A DNA stretch of 48,565 nt, taken from contig JAKBBV010000018.1 in the NCBI GenBank assembly GCA_021808285.1, positions 1 to 48,565 of the forward strand. The letters are read 5' to 3'. The position numbers and the translations under genes were made by a program. The notes under the pieces were generated by a model that did not search any database, was not told where the DNA came from, and was given only the letters and a program-made list of their open reading frames with translations. Within the stretch, counting starts at the first letter, position 1, and every line of letters starts with the position of its first letter. Source of the stretch: Pseudomonadota bacterium. GTDB taxonomy: Bacteria > Pseudomonadota > Alphaproteobacteria > Caulobacterales > Caulobacteraceae. Below, piece by piece: positions 9,617-17,762 of the stretch.

Positions 9617-11113
9617 ATGTCCAGACGTTCCGCCTATATCGAGGAGGAGTCGCTGTATCGCGCCCTGTGCGCCCGCGACGCGCGTTTCGACGGCAGGCTC
9701 TTCGTCGGCGTGCGGACCACAGGCGTCTACTGCCGTCCGGTCTGCCCCGCCAGGACGCCCCGGCGCGAAAACGTCCGCTTCTATCCCACGGCGGCCGCCG
9801 CGCAGGAGGCGGGTTTTCGCCCCTGCCTACGCTGCCGGCCGGAGTCGGCGCCGGATTTCGGCGCCTGGCGGGGCGCGTCCAACACCGTGGCGCGGGGGCT
9901 CGCCCTGATCGAAACCGGGGCTCTGGATGAGGGCGATGTGGACCACCTGGCCGAGCGGGTCGGGGTTGGGGAGCGGCAGCTCCGTAGGCTGTTCCGACAG
10001 CACCTGGGCGCCTCTCCGATCGCTGTCGCGCAGACCCGCCGCGTTCTCTTGGCCAAGCAACTCCTGCACGAGACCCAGCTCTCGATGACCGAGGTCGCGC
10101 TGGCCTCCGGTTTCTCCAGCCTCCGGCGCTTCAACGAGACCTTTCGAGGGCTCTATGGCCGTCCGCCAAGCGCTCTTCGGCGCGATCGCAGGCGAGGCGA
10201 GGCGAGGCGGCCTGACACGATCCTGACCCTTCGCCTGCCGTTTCGCCCGCCCTTGGACTGGCAGGCCCTTGAAGCCCATCTCGCCGCCCGCGCTGTGGCC
10301 GGCGTGGAGCGGGTCTCACCTGGGCGATATGACCGGGTGGTCGCGATCGGCGAGGACATCGGCGTTGTCTCGGTCGCTCCCGGCGTCGGGGCCTGGCTCG
10401 ACGTGGCCTTCGACTTTCCGCGCCTCTCACAACTGCCGGAGCTGATCGCCCGGGTGCGACGCCTGTTCGATCTCGGCGCCGATCCGGCGTCCATCGCCGC
10501 GTGCCTTTCCGCCGACCCCGACCTCGCCCCCCGTGTGGCGGCGCGGCCTGGCCTCCGCGCGCCCGGCGCCTGGGACGGCTTCGAACTGGCGGTGCGCGCC
10601 GTCCTTGGCCAACAGGTTTCGGTGTCGGCCGCCGCGGGGCTCGCCTCGCTCCTCGCCCGACGTCACGGCGCGCCACGCGCCGCCGGACCGATCCAGGACG
10701 CCGAGAGCCTCTTTGTCGCCTTCCCGACCGCCGATCGCCTGGCCGGCGCCGACCTTTCCGACCTGCCCATGCCGCGCTCACGCAGCCGCGCCGTCGCCGC
10801 TCTGGCTGAGGCCGCCGCCGCCGACCCTGCCCTCCTGGCGCCTGGAGGCGACACGGCGCGAACACTCGAACGGCTCCGGGCTCTTCCCGGGATCGGACCC
10901 TGGACCGCCAGCTATATCGCCCTGCGCGCCCTGCGCGACCCGGATGCGTTCCCCGCCGGCGATCTTGGTCTGCAACGCGCCCTGACCGATCAGGACGGGC
11001 GGCGACCCACGGCGTCGCAGCTGGAGGCCCGCTCTCAAGCCTGGCGGCCCTGGCGGGCCTATGCCGCTCAATACCTCTGGACCCCCCCTCTTGCTCCTGG
11101 AGCCGGGACATGA
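9617..11113 (+). CDS. alkA: Ada N-terminal domain / AraC HTH / AlkA glycosylase fusion
   Basis: 498 residues in three parts. (1) An Ada-type zinc domain with the four Cys C39, C43, C70 and C73 (YCRPVC and PCLRCRPE), of which C39 corresponds to the phosphotriester methyl acceptor. (2) An AraC/XylS helix-turn-helix region, about 95-185. (3) An AlkA-like glycosylase with the helix-hairpin-helix LPGIGPWTASYIALRAL near 423-439 and catalytic Asp at about 449 (PAGDLGL). It should sense methyl phosphotriesters, activate transcription and excise 3-methyladenine-type lesions. It overlaps the ogt start by 4 nt (ATGA), giving a coupled alkylation-repair operon that may be self-regulated. Confidence 0.9.
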   Translation: MSRRSAYIEEESLYRALCARDARFDGRLFVGVRTTGVYCRPVCPARTPRRENVRFYPTAAAAQEAGFRPCLRCRPESAPDFGAWRGASNTVARGLALIETGALDEGDVDHLAERVGVGERQLRRLFRQHLGASPIAVAQTRRVLLAKQLLHETQLSMTEVALASGFSSLRRFNETFRGLYGRPPSALRRDRRRGEARRPDTILTLRLPFRPPLDWQALEAHLAARAVAGVERVSPGRYDRVVAIGEDIGVVSVAPGVGAWLDVAFDFPRLSQLPELIARVRRLFDLGADPASIAACLSADPDLAPRVAARPGLRAPGAWDGFELAVRAVLGQQVSVSAAAGLASLLARRHGAPRAAGPIQDAESLFVAFPTADRLAGADLSDLPMPRSRSRAVAALAEAAAADPALLAPGGDTARTLERLRALPGIGPWTASYIALRALRDPDAFPAGDLGLQRALTDQDGRRPTASQLEARSQAWRPWRAYAAQYLWTPPLAPGAGT

Positions 11114-11655
11114 CCGCTCACCTCCCTCAAACTCTCCTCCTCGACGAGGTTCCGACGCCGATCGGCACGGCCTTTCTGGTCACGGATGAAGGCGGGACCT
11201 TGCGCGCCTTCGACTGGAGCGACGGCGAGGGCCGACTGGGCGAACTGATGCGCCGCTATTACGGTCCTCATGCGCAGCTCAGACACGGACGCGCGCCTAA
11301 GGCCGCGCAGGGGGCGCTCAACGCCTATTTCGACGGTGATCTGCAGGCGATCGACGCCGTCCCCCGCCAGGCGACGGGCACTCCGTTCCAACAGCTTGCC
11401 TGGCGCACCTTGTGTGAGATTCCGGCCGGCTCGACGCTCAGCTATGGCGAACAGGCCCTGCGCATGGGGAAGCCAGCTGCGGTCAGAGCCGTGGGCCAGG
11501 CCAACGGGGCCAACCCCATCGGCCTCTTTATTCCCTGTCACCGGGTCATCGGGGCGAGCGGCGCGCTCACGGGTTACGGGGCGGGCCTGGAACGCAAGCT
11601 CTGGCTCCTGCGTCACGAGGGCGCCGAGCCGAAAATCCAGCCGGGTCTGATCTAG
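11110..11655 (+). CDS. ogt: methylated-DNA--protein-cysteine methyltransferase
   Basis: 181 residues. Suicide repair protein that transfers the methyl group of O6-methylguanine to its own cysteine. The active site FIPCHRVIG has acceptor C143. The helix-turn-helix VRAVGQANGANP contains the DNA-intercalating arginine (R126), and STLSYGEQA is present. The N-terminal part is short and variable, as in Ogt-type proteins. The start overlaps the Ada/AlkA stop by 4 nt, so it supplies in trans the methyltransferase domain that full-length Ada would carry. Its stop codon TAG is also the first three bases of a dispersed repeat. Confidence 0.93.
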   Translation: MTAHLPQTLLLDEVPTPIGTAFLVTDEGGTLRAFDWSDGEGRLGELMRRYYGPHAQLRHGRAPKAAQGALNAYFDGDLQAIDAVPRQATGTPFQQLAWRTLCEIPAGSTLSYGEQALRMGKPAAVRAVGQANGANPIGLFIPCHRVIGASGALTGYGAGLERKLWLLRHEGAEPKIQPGLI

Positions 11656-11764
11656 AGCGCCGTCCGACCAGGTGGGAACTGGCTGGGCGGCCAGACGGCG
11701 CGTAAGCGATTGAATCTAGAGCGGTGCGAAAACTCAGGGGTGATTCCGTCAGTTCGAGAACCGC
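11653..11764 (+). repeat. dispersed intergenic repeat, copy A
   Basis: Starts at the ogt TAG stop with TAGAGCGCCGTCCGACC and continues to about GATTCCGTCAGTTCGAGAAC. The copy at 27118 to about 27008 on the minus strand has the same first 15 bases. At the same offset of 34 it has GCGG(C/T)CAGACGGCGCG, then TCT(A/G)GAGC-like and GATTCCGT blocks. Similarity is strong over the first 50 bp and patchy after that. It fills the gap between ogt and the convergent ABC gene. Confidence 0.7.
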
Positions 11765-11772
11765 TCTTGCGC

Positions 11773-13563
11773 TCAGGCCGCCTCCATGCCGAACTGCAGC
11801 TGAGCGAGACGGGCATAGAGACCTCCGCCTGCGGCCAGCTCCGCATGGACCCCGGTCTCGACCACGCGTCCAGCCTCCATGACCACGATGCGGTCCGCGG
11901 CGAGCACGGTGGACAGCCGATGGGCGATGACGATGCTCGTCCGCCCCGCCATGGCGTCGGCGAGAGCCTTCTGAATGAGATGCTCGTTCTCGGCGTCGAG
12001 AGCGCTGGTGGCCTCGTCGAGGAGCAGGATCGGCGCATCGCGAACCAGGGCTCTACCGATGGCCAGGCGCTGCTTCTGGCCGCCCGACAGAGTCTTGGCC
12101 CGCTCTCCCAGAGGGGTGTCCATGCCCCCCGGCAGGGTCTCGAGGAAAGCGTAGGCCTGGGCCGCCTGGGCCGCGCGGAGGAGCCGCTCGCCACTCGCGT
12201 CCTCCCGGCCGAACCGCAGATTGTCCGCGGCCGAGCCCGAGAACAACGGGGCCTCCTGGGAGACCAGGGCCATGGCCGCACGGATGGCCGCCGGGTCCGC
12301 GTCGCGCAGATCGACGCCATCCAGCAGGATCCGACCCGCCTGAGGATCATAGAATCGCAACAGCAAGCGCAGAACCGTGCTCTTGCCCGCTCCGGAGGGC
12401 CCCACGAGGGCGACCCGCTCGCCAGCGCGGATGTGCAGGTTGAACCGGTCGAGGACGAGCCCCTCGCGGCCGGGATAGGCAAAGCTCACCTGATCGAAGA
12501 CGATGTCGCCCTGGACCGGGTTTGGCAGGGCCATGGGGCGGGCCGGCGCGCGGATCTGCGGCTCCGCATCGAGAATCTCGGCGATCCGCTCCATGGCTCC
12601 GGCGGTCTTCTGCACGTCGCCCCAGGCCTCGCCCAACGAACCGACGCCGCCGGCGGCCAGGACCGCCAGAAGCACGAATTGAAGCAGGGCCCCCGTGGTC
12701 ATGGAGCGGGCCACGAAGACATCCAGAGAGGCGCGCCAGAGCACGAGGCCGACGCCGCCGGCCACCAGGGCCATGACCAGAACCGTCATCGCCGCTCGCG
12801 CCCCAATCCGCGCCACCGAGACCCGGAACGCCGACTCCACCGCCTCGCGGAACCGCGCCGCAACCGATGTCTCCCGACCGAACGCCTGGACGGTTTCCAG
12901 AGCATCCAGCGTCTCGCCCGCGTAGCCCACGGCCTGGGCGAATTCCGACTGGGCGGCGACGGAAAGCCGACGCACCCGACGTCCCACGGCGAAGAGCGGA
13001 GCCAAGATCAGGACCACGATCAGAGCCACGAATCCGGTCAGGCGCGGATTGACTGCGATCATCACCGCAAGGGCGCCAAAGACCGTGAGCGCATTTCGCA
13101 AGGCCACAGCGACGGTCGCGCTGACCAGCGCCTCGACCACGGCAAGATCGGTGGTCATGCGGGAGAGGACTTCGCCGGTGCGCAGTTTGAGAAAATAGCC
13201 CTGATCCAGCGTCACCACGCGGTCATACAGGGCCGCGCGCAGATCAGCGGTCACCCGCTCTCCCAGGCGATGAATGAAGAAAAATCGACCCCCGGTAGAG
13301 ACGGCCAGCACGCCCGCGACAATCGCCAGCAGGGCGAAGGTCGCATCGACCTCGACGGCCGTGTGGGAGGCGAAACCCCGATCCGCCATCGTCCGCACGG
13401 CGAAGGTCAGGCCCAGCGTGGATCCGGTCGACGCCAGCAGGAACAGGCCGGCGAGCGTGGCGTCGCCGCGGTGAGCCGCGACATAGGGCATCAGGCGCGC
13501 CAGAGGCGCCAAGGCCGGGCGCCGGCGCGGGGTCGTGGTGTCGTCCTGGCTCATCCCGCTCAC
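11773..13563 (-). CDS. ABC exporter, fused permease-ATPase (MsbA/MDR type)
   Basis: 596 residues. The transmembrane half has about six helices (residues about 20-330). The ATPase half has Walker A GPSGAGKSTVLRLL, signature LSGGQKQRLAIGRAL and Walker B ILLLDEATSALD, with a D-loop and an H-loop (VIAHRLSTV). Such half-transporters dimerise in the inner membrane and export lipids, drugs or peptides; the substrate is not readable. The start is GTG at 13563 behind AAGG; an ATG at 13554 in the same frame is possible. It is divergent from rpmE and is separate from the second ABC gene that heads the envelope operon. Confidence 0.88.
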   Translation of the reverse strand: MSGMSQDDTTTPRRRPALAPLARLMPYVAAHRGDATLAGLFLLASTGSTLGLTFAVRTMADRGFASHTAVEVDATFALLAIVAGVLAVSTGGRFFFIHRLGERVTADLRAALYDRVVTLDQGYFLKLRTGEVLSRMTTDLAVVEALVSATVAVALRNALTVFGALAVMIAVNPRLTGFVALIVVLILAPLFAVGRRVRRLSVAAQSEFAQAVGYAGETLDALETVQAFGRETSVAARFREAVESAFRVSVARIGARAAMTVLVMALVAGGVGLVLWRASLDVFVARSMTTGALLQFVLLAVLAAGGVGSLGEAWGDVQKTAGAMERIAEILDAEPQIRAPARPMALPNPVQGDIVFDQVSFAYPGREGLVLDRFNLHIRAGERVALVGPSGAGKSTVLRLLLRFYDPQAGRILLDGVDLRDADPAAIRAAMALVSQEAPLFSGSAADNLRFGREDASGERLLRAAQAAQAYAFLETLPGGMDTPLGERAKTLSGGQKQRLAIGRALVRDAPILLLDEATSALDAENEHLIQKALADAMAGRTSIVIAHRLSTVLAADRIVVMEAGRVVETGVHAELAAGGGLYARLAQLQFGMEAA

Positions 13564-13569
13564 GCCACC

Positions 13570-13599
13570 TTGCCCCCGACGCCCGCCTTCCTGTATAGG
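13570..13599 (+). promoter_or_regulatory. candidate rpmE promoter
   Basis: TTGCCC at 13570-13575, an 18-base spacer and TATAGG at 13594-13599. The predicted start of transcription is near 13606, giving a 5' leader of about 70 nt for rpmE. It abuts the start of the divergent ABC gene. Read from hexamer fit only. Confidence 0.45.
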
Positions 13600-13613
13600 C
13601 GCGCGCTCAGCCG

Positions 13614-13655
13614 CCCGCCGCTAAGGCGGGCTCTCCTCCCGCCCCTGCCCGGGAG
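13614..13655 (+). promoter_or_regulatory. two consecutive hairpins in the rpmE leader
   Basis: Hairpin 1 pairs CCCGCC (13614-13619) with GGCGGG (13625-13630) over a 5-nt loop. Hairpin 2 pairs CTCCCG (13636-13641) with CGGGAG (13650-13655) over an 8-nt loop. Both are perfect 6-bp stems inside the predicted rpmE leader, 22 nt before the ATG, and neither is followed by a T-run. Structured leaders that let the protein repress its own mRNA are known for L31 in enterobacteria; that role here is an inference. Confidence 0.4.
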
Positions 13656-13676
13656 CCGCGCCGGTTCGGATACGCC

Positions 13677-13904
13677 ATGAAGCAAGAGACTCATCCCGAC
13701 TACCATTTCATCACCGTCAGGATGACGGACGGCACGACCTACCAGACCCGTTCGACCTGGGGCAAGGAAGGCGCGACGCTCACCCTGGACATTGATCCCA
13801 AGACGCATCCCGCCTGGACCGGAGGCAACCAACAATTGCTCGACCGCGGCGGCCGCGTGTCGCGCTTTACCGCCAAATATGGCGGTTTCATGAAAGCGTC
13901 CTGA
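13677..13904 (+). CDS. rpmE: 50S ribosomal protein bL31
   Basis: 75 residues, a component of the large ribosomal subunit at the intersubunit bridge. The family signature is clear: [20 protein letters not shown] at the N-terminus, then THPAWTGG and RFTAKYGG near the C-terminus. It has no cysteines, so it is the zinc-free (C-minus) form, usual in Alphaproteobacteria. No strong ribosome-binding site is seen before the ATG; two hairpins lie upstream. It sits alone between two ABC transporter genes. Confidence 0.95.
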   Translation: MKQETHPDYHFITVRMTDGTTYQTRSTWGKEGATLTLDIDPKTHPAWTGGNQQLLDRGGRVSRFTAKYGGFMKAS

Positions 13905-13979
13905 CCTCGCAATGACCCCGCGCGAAAGCGAGGGGAGGCTCCACCCGCTTCTCGTCCGCCGCGCAACCGTCTAACCTAG

Positions 13980-14007
13980 GTCACTGGCGGCGATCCTCCG
14001 CCGTGAC
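13980..14007 (+). promoter_or_regulatory. imperfect palindrome just upstream of the MsbA-type gene
   Basis: GTCAC (13980-13984), one unpaired T, and GGCGG (13986-13990) pair with CCGCC (13998-14002) and GTGAC (14003-14007). The loop is 7 nt. The structure ends 12 nt before the ATG at 14020, where no clear ribosome-binding sequence is visible. It could be an RNA hairpin limiting translation or a dyad protein-binding site. It lacks a T-run, so it is not a normal terminator for rpmE. Confidence 0.4.
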
Positions 14008-14019
14008 AGTTCGCGCCCG

Positions 14020-15825
14020 ATGCCCCACGATCATTCGAGCGCCACCGCCGAGCTCCTCGAACTGGCGCCCATGGACAGGAGGACGGGGGCGGCGGCGGTG
14101 CGCGTCGTCCGCCGCTATCTGGCGCCGAGGTGGCGCTCGCTGACCTTGGCGCTGGCGCTCGCCGCGGTGTTCGCCGGCCTGTCCGGCTGGCTCCTGAACC
14201 TGCTCCAACCGGCCGTGAACCATATCGCCGCCCCCGGGCGGCCCTCCGATCTCTTTCGCCTTCCCTTCATCATCGTCGCCCTGGCCCTGGGCCGAGGCCT
14301 TGCCGGCGCAACTCAGGCCGTGCTCGTCAACCGGATCGGGGCGGGCATCGTCGGCGACATACAGGTCGAGCTGTTCGGGAAGCTGGTGCGGGCGGACCTG
14401 GCCCGGCTCAAGGCCGCGCACAGCGGCGGCTTCGTCGCCTCGGTGCTTTATGATTCGGGCCTTATCCGCGAAGCGGCGACCACGGGGACGGTCAATCTGG
14501 TCCAGAACAGCCTGATGCTCGTCGCGGCGCTCGCGGTCATGGCGATGAAGGACTGGCGCCTTTGCCTCCTGGTCCTCGCAGCGGCGCCGGCGGTCGCCCT
14601 CGCGCTAAATCGCTTCATCCGCCGCGCGATCACCGCGGCGCAGGGGGCCATGGACGCCACGGGCGCGCTCTCCACGGCGATCCTGGAGGGTCTGGACGGC
14701 GTCCGTGTGGTGAAGATCGAGACCCGCGAGGCCTACGAGGAAAACCGCGTCGCCGCCCGGGTGGCGGAGCGCCAGCGCCACATTCTGCTGGGCGACAACG
14801 CCCGCGCCATCGCCTCGCCCGCGACCGACACGCTGGCCATGATCGTGGTCGCGGCGGTCCTGGCGTACGAGGGCTGGCGGGCGCAGAACGGCCATGCCGA
14901 TATGGGCGCCTTCATCGCCTTTTTCGCCGCCCTGCTCATGGCTGGGCAGGCCCTGCGGCAGGTATCCAATCTCACCACCCTGCTGGCGGTGGGACTCGCC
15001 GCGGCTCGCCGCCTGTTCGCCGCGCTCGACGTGGAGCCAGAGGTGCGGGACCGCCCGGGGGCCCCGGAGCTCGGCGAGATCCGCGGGGACCTGGCCCTGC
15101 AGAATGTCAGCTTTGCCTACGGCGAAGCCGAGGTTCTGGTCGACGTCGATTTGCTGGCGCGGCGTGGCGAAGTCGTAGCCCTGGTCGGCCCGTCGGGCGC
15201 AGGCAAGACCTCGCTTCTCAATCTGATTCCCCGTTTCTACGACGCCGGCGCCGGCGCGGTGACCCTGGACGGCCGTGATATCCGCGAGGTGTCGCTGGCT
15301 TCGCTGCGCCGGGCGATCGCGCTTGTCACCCAGGAGCCCTTCCTGTTTGACGACACCATCGCGGCCAACATCGGCTATGGCCGCCCACACGCCAGCCCGG
15401 AAGAGATCGAGTCCGCCGCGCGGGCTGCGGCGGCGCACGACTTCATCCTCGCCCTGCCCCAGGGATATGACACGCCCGTCGGCGAGGCGGGGGCGAACCT
15501 GTCCGGGGGCCAGAGACAACGCATCGCCATCGCCCGCGCATTCCTCAAGGACGCGCCGATCCTGCTGCTTGACGAGCCGACCAGTGCGCTCGACGCCCAG
15601 AGCGAGAGCCTGGTGCAAGCCGCCTTGACCCGTCTGATGGCGGGGCGAACGACCCTGATCATCGCCCACCGCCTCGCCACGGTGCGAAACGCCGATCGCA
15701 TTTACGTGCTCGACCAGGGACGGGTCGCGGAAGTCGGGACCCATGAGAGCTTGGTCGCCAGCGGCGGACTTTACGCCCGTCTGGCGCAGAGCCAGTCGCT
15801 CTGGGAGCAGCCGGACGCCGCGTGA
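14020..15825 (+). CDS. msbA: ABC transporter, MsbA-type lipid A flippase candidate
   Basis: 601 residues. The N-terminal permease domain has about six helices (about 35-310). The C-terminal ATPase has Walker A GPSGAGKTSLLNLI, signature LSGGQRQRIAIARAF and Walker B ILLLDEPTSALD. Its place at the head of an operon with Kdo transferase and lpxK is the main reason to assign core-lipid A flipping rather than drug export. The start is the ATG at 14020 with a weak ribosome-binding site behind a dyad. Its stop overlaps the next start by 4 nt (GTGA, 15822-15825), so translation is probably coupled. Confidence 0.82.
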   Translation: MPHDHSSATAELLELAPMDRRTGAAAVRVVRRYLAPRWRSLTLALALAAVFAGLSGWLLNLLQPAVNHIAAPGRPSDLFRLPFIIVALALGRGLAGATQAVLVNRIGAGIVGDIQVELFGKLVRADLARLKAAHSGGFVASVLYDSGLIREAATTGTVNLVQNSLMLVAALAVMAMKDWRLCLLVLAAAPAVALALNRFIRRAITAAQGAMDATGALSTAILEGLDGVRVVKIETREAYEENRVAARVAERQRHILLGDNARAIASPATDTLAMIVVAAVLAYEGWRAQNGHADMGAFIAFFAALLMAGQALRQVSNLTTLLAVGLAAARRLFAALDVEPEVRDRPGAPELGEIRGDLALQNVSFAYGEAEVLVDVDLLARRGEVVALVGPSGAGKTSLLNLIPRFYDAGAGAVTLDGRDIREVSLASLRRAIALVTQEPFLFDDTIAANIGYGRPHASPEEIESAARAAAAHDFILALPQGYDTPVGEAGANLSGGQRQRIAIARAFLKDAPILLLDEPTSALDAQSESLVQAALTRLMAGRTTLIIAHRLATVRNADRIYVLDQGRVAEVGTHESLVASGGLYARLAQSQSLWEQPDAA

Positions 15826-17762
15826 AACCCGCCCGCTCCCCCCGCATCCAGGCCCTGCTCGCCAGCCTTCTCATCGCCTATGTGCGGCTGATAACCGTCA
15901 CCCTGCGCTGGCGCCTGGTCGGCTTTGAGCGCGCTGAAGCCGCGCTTGAGAACGGGTCCGGGGTCATCGCCCTGTTCTGGCACGGCCGGATCGCTCAGGC
16001 CCTCGCCTGTCGGCCCTTCCTGCGCGGTCGCGACGCCGCGGTCCTCATCTCGCAGTCCCGCGATGGCGCCTTCATCGCAGAGGTCGCCAGGCGCCTGGGA
16101 GTTCTCCCGATCCGGGGCTCCACTGGACGGGAAGGCGAAGCCATGGCCAAGGGCGGAGTCGGGGCCTTCCGCGAGGCGGTCCGCCGCCTCGTCGCGGGCG
16201 GGGTCCTGCTGATCACGCCGGATGGCCCTCGCGGACCGGCCAGGGTCCTTCCTCTCGGTCCGGTGCAGATGGCCCGCGCCTCCCACCAGGACGCCTTCGC
16301 CCTCGGCCTCGCCGCTCGGCCAGCGCTGAAACTGGGCAGCTGGGATCAGGCGCACCTGCCGCTGCCCTTCAGCCGGGCGACACTCTGCGTCGTCGGCCCC
16401 CTGCGCGCCCCGGTCCTCGCGGCGGAGGGCGAGGTGCAGACTCTCCGCGCCCAATGGCAGGCGGCGCTGGACGCCGCTCAGTCCCGGGCCGAGTCCACCC
16501 TGACCCCGCGCCCCTTGGCCCTGACGCTCTATGCCGGGCTCACAGCCCTCGCCGGTCCAGCGCTGCGCCTCTGGCTGCGGAGGCGTCTCTCCCTGGGCAA
16601 GGAGCACTCCGGTCGCTGGCGCGAGAAGCTCGGGGCCTCGAATTCAGCACGGCCCCACGGCCCTGTTCTCTGGCTTCATGGCGTGAGCGCGGGCGAGAGC
16701 CTGTCCCTGGTGGCGCTGGCCGAGCGGGTGCGCCGCGTCAGGCCGGACATCACCCTGCTCTTCACTACCGCGACGGTGAGTTCGGCCGCGCTCATCGCCC
16801 CGCGCCTGCCGGCGGGAGCCGTGCATCAATTCTCGCCTCTGGACACGCCAGGCGCCGTTGCGCGTTTCCTCGATTTTTGGCGCCCCCATGCCGGTGTTCT
16901 GGCGGAGAGCGAGCTTTGGCCCAACCTCATCCTGGGGGCCCGGGCGCGGGGCGTCCGCCTGGGACTGATCTCGGCGCGCCTCTCGGCCAGAAGCGCGCGC
17001 GGCTGGCGGCGCGCGCCCGCCAGCGCCCGGGCGCTGTTCGCCGCCTTCGATCTCATTCTGGCGCGCGACGCGGAGGCGGAGCAGACCCTCAAGACATTTG
17101 GCGCGCGCATCGATGGTCTCGCCGATCTGAAATTCGGGGCCTCGCCCCTGCCCGCTTCCGCCGAGGCCCTGGCGCGTTTGGGCGCCGCCCTCCAGGGCCG
17201 CCCGCTGCTGTTCGCCGCGAGCACGCACCCCGGCGAGGAGGCCCTGCTGATCCGGGCCTTCCGAGACGCTCAGGCTCAAGAGGCCTGCCTCGCCATCGCA
17301 CCCCGGCACCCTGAGCGAGGCGCGGAGATCGCGACTCTGGCCGCCGCTCAGGGCCTTTCCGTCTCCCGACGCAGCCTCGGCGAAAGCCCTGCCGGCCGTC
17401 AGGTCTATGTCGTCGACACGGTGGGGGAGCTTGGCCTCTTCTACCGACTGGCGCGGCTGTCGGTGATCGGAGGCAGTCTGATCCCGAACGGACCGGGGGG
17501 ACATAACCCGCTGGAACCCGCCCGCCTGGGGGCGCCGTTCGTCAGCGGCGCCCATGTGGCGGCTTGGCCGATCTATCAGTCCCTGGCGGCGGCCGATGCC
17601 TGTCGCATGGCGAAGCCCGAGGACCTGGCGGAGATATGGAGTGAGGCTCTCACCGAGCCGGGGGACCTTTCGGATCGGGCGGCGCGGGCGAGCGCCTTCG
17701 TCGCCGCCGCGGACTCCCGGGCCGAAGCCGCCATCGCGCCAGTCCTGGCGCTCATCGCATGA
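15822..17762 (+). CDS. waaA: fused DUF374 lysophospholipid-acyltransferase-like / Kdo transferase
   Basis: 646 residues in one uninterrupted frame. Residues about 1-222 are a DUF374 (LPLAT-like) domain with FWHGRIAQAL (52-61, His54) and ITPDGPRGPARVLPLG (131-146). Residues about 230-646 are WaaA/KdtA, which adds Kdo from CMP-Kdo to lipid A precursor. This part has an N-terminal membrane helix LYAGLTALAGPALRLWL (236-252), catalytic Glu in GVSAGESLSLVA (E292), AESELWPNLI (361-370) and the C-terminal GGHNPLEPARLGAPFVSG. The two are normally separate neighbouring genes. The start is GTG at 15822, overlapping the ABC stop. The stop overlaps lpxK (ATGA). No ribosome-binding site or start codon stands out at the junction. 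Confidence 0.88.
   Translation: MKPARSPRIQALLASLLIAYVRLITVTLRWRLVGFERAEAALENGSGVIALFWHGRIAQALACRPFLRGRDAAVLISQSRDGAFIAEVARRLGVLPIRGSTGREGEAMAKGGVGAFREAVRRLVAGGVLLITPDGPRGPARVLPLGPVQMARASHQDAFALGLAARPALKLGSWDQAHLPLPFSRATLCVVGPLRAPVLAAEGEVQTLRAQWQAALDAAQSRAESTLTPRPLALTLYAGLTALAGPALRLWLRRRLSLGKEHSGRWREKLGASNSARPHGPVLWLHGVSAGESLSLVALAERVRRVRPDITLLFTTATVSSAALIAPRLPAGAVHQFSPLDTPGAVARFLDFWRPHAGVLAESELWPNLILGARARGVRLGLISARLSARSARGWRRAPASARALFAAFDLILARDAEAEQTLKTFGARIDGLADLKFGASPLPASAEALARLGAALQGRPLLFAASTHPGEEALLIRAFRDAQAQEACLAIAPRHPERGAEIATLAAAQGLSVSRRSLGESPAGRQVYVVDTVGELGLFYRLARLSVIGGSLIPNGPGGHNPLEPARLGAPFVSGAHVAAWPIYQSLAAADACRMAKPEDLAEIWSEALTEPGDLSDRAARASAFVAAADSRAEAAIAPVLALIA

Noticed and set aside
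11710-13680. Long plus-strand open frame opposite the ABC exporter gene
   Set aside because: High-GC antisense frame. Its translation is low-complexity (Arg/Gly/His rich) with no family signature, whereas the minus strand encodes a complete ABC protein.
13905-13950. CCTCGC...GCGAGG pairing just after rpmE
   Set aside because: Long loop and no T-run, so not a convincing terminator.
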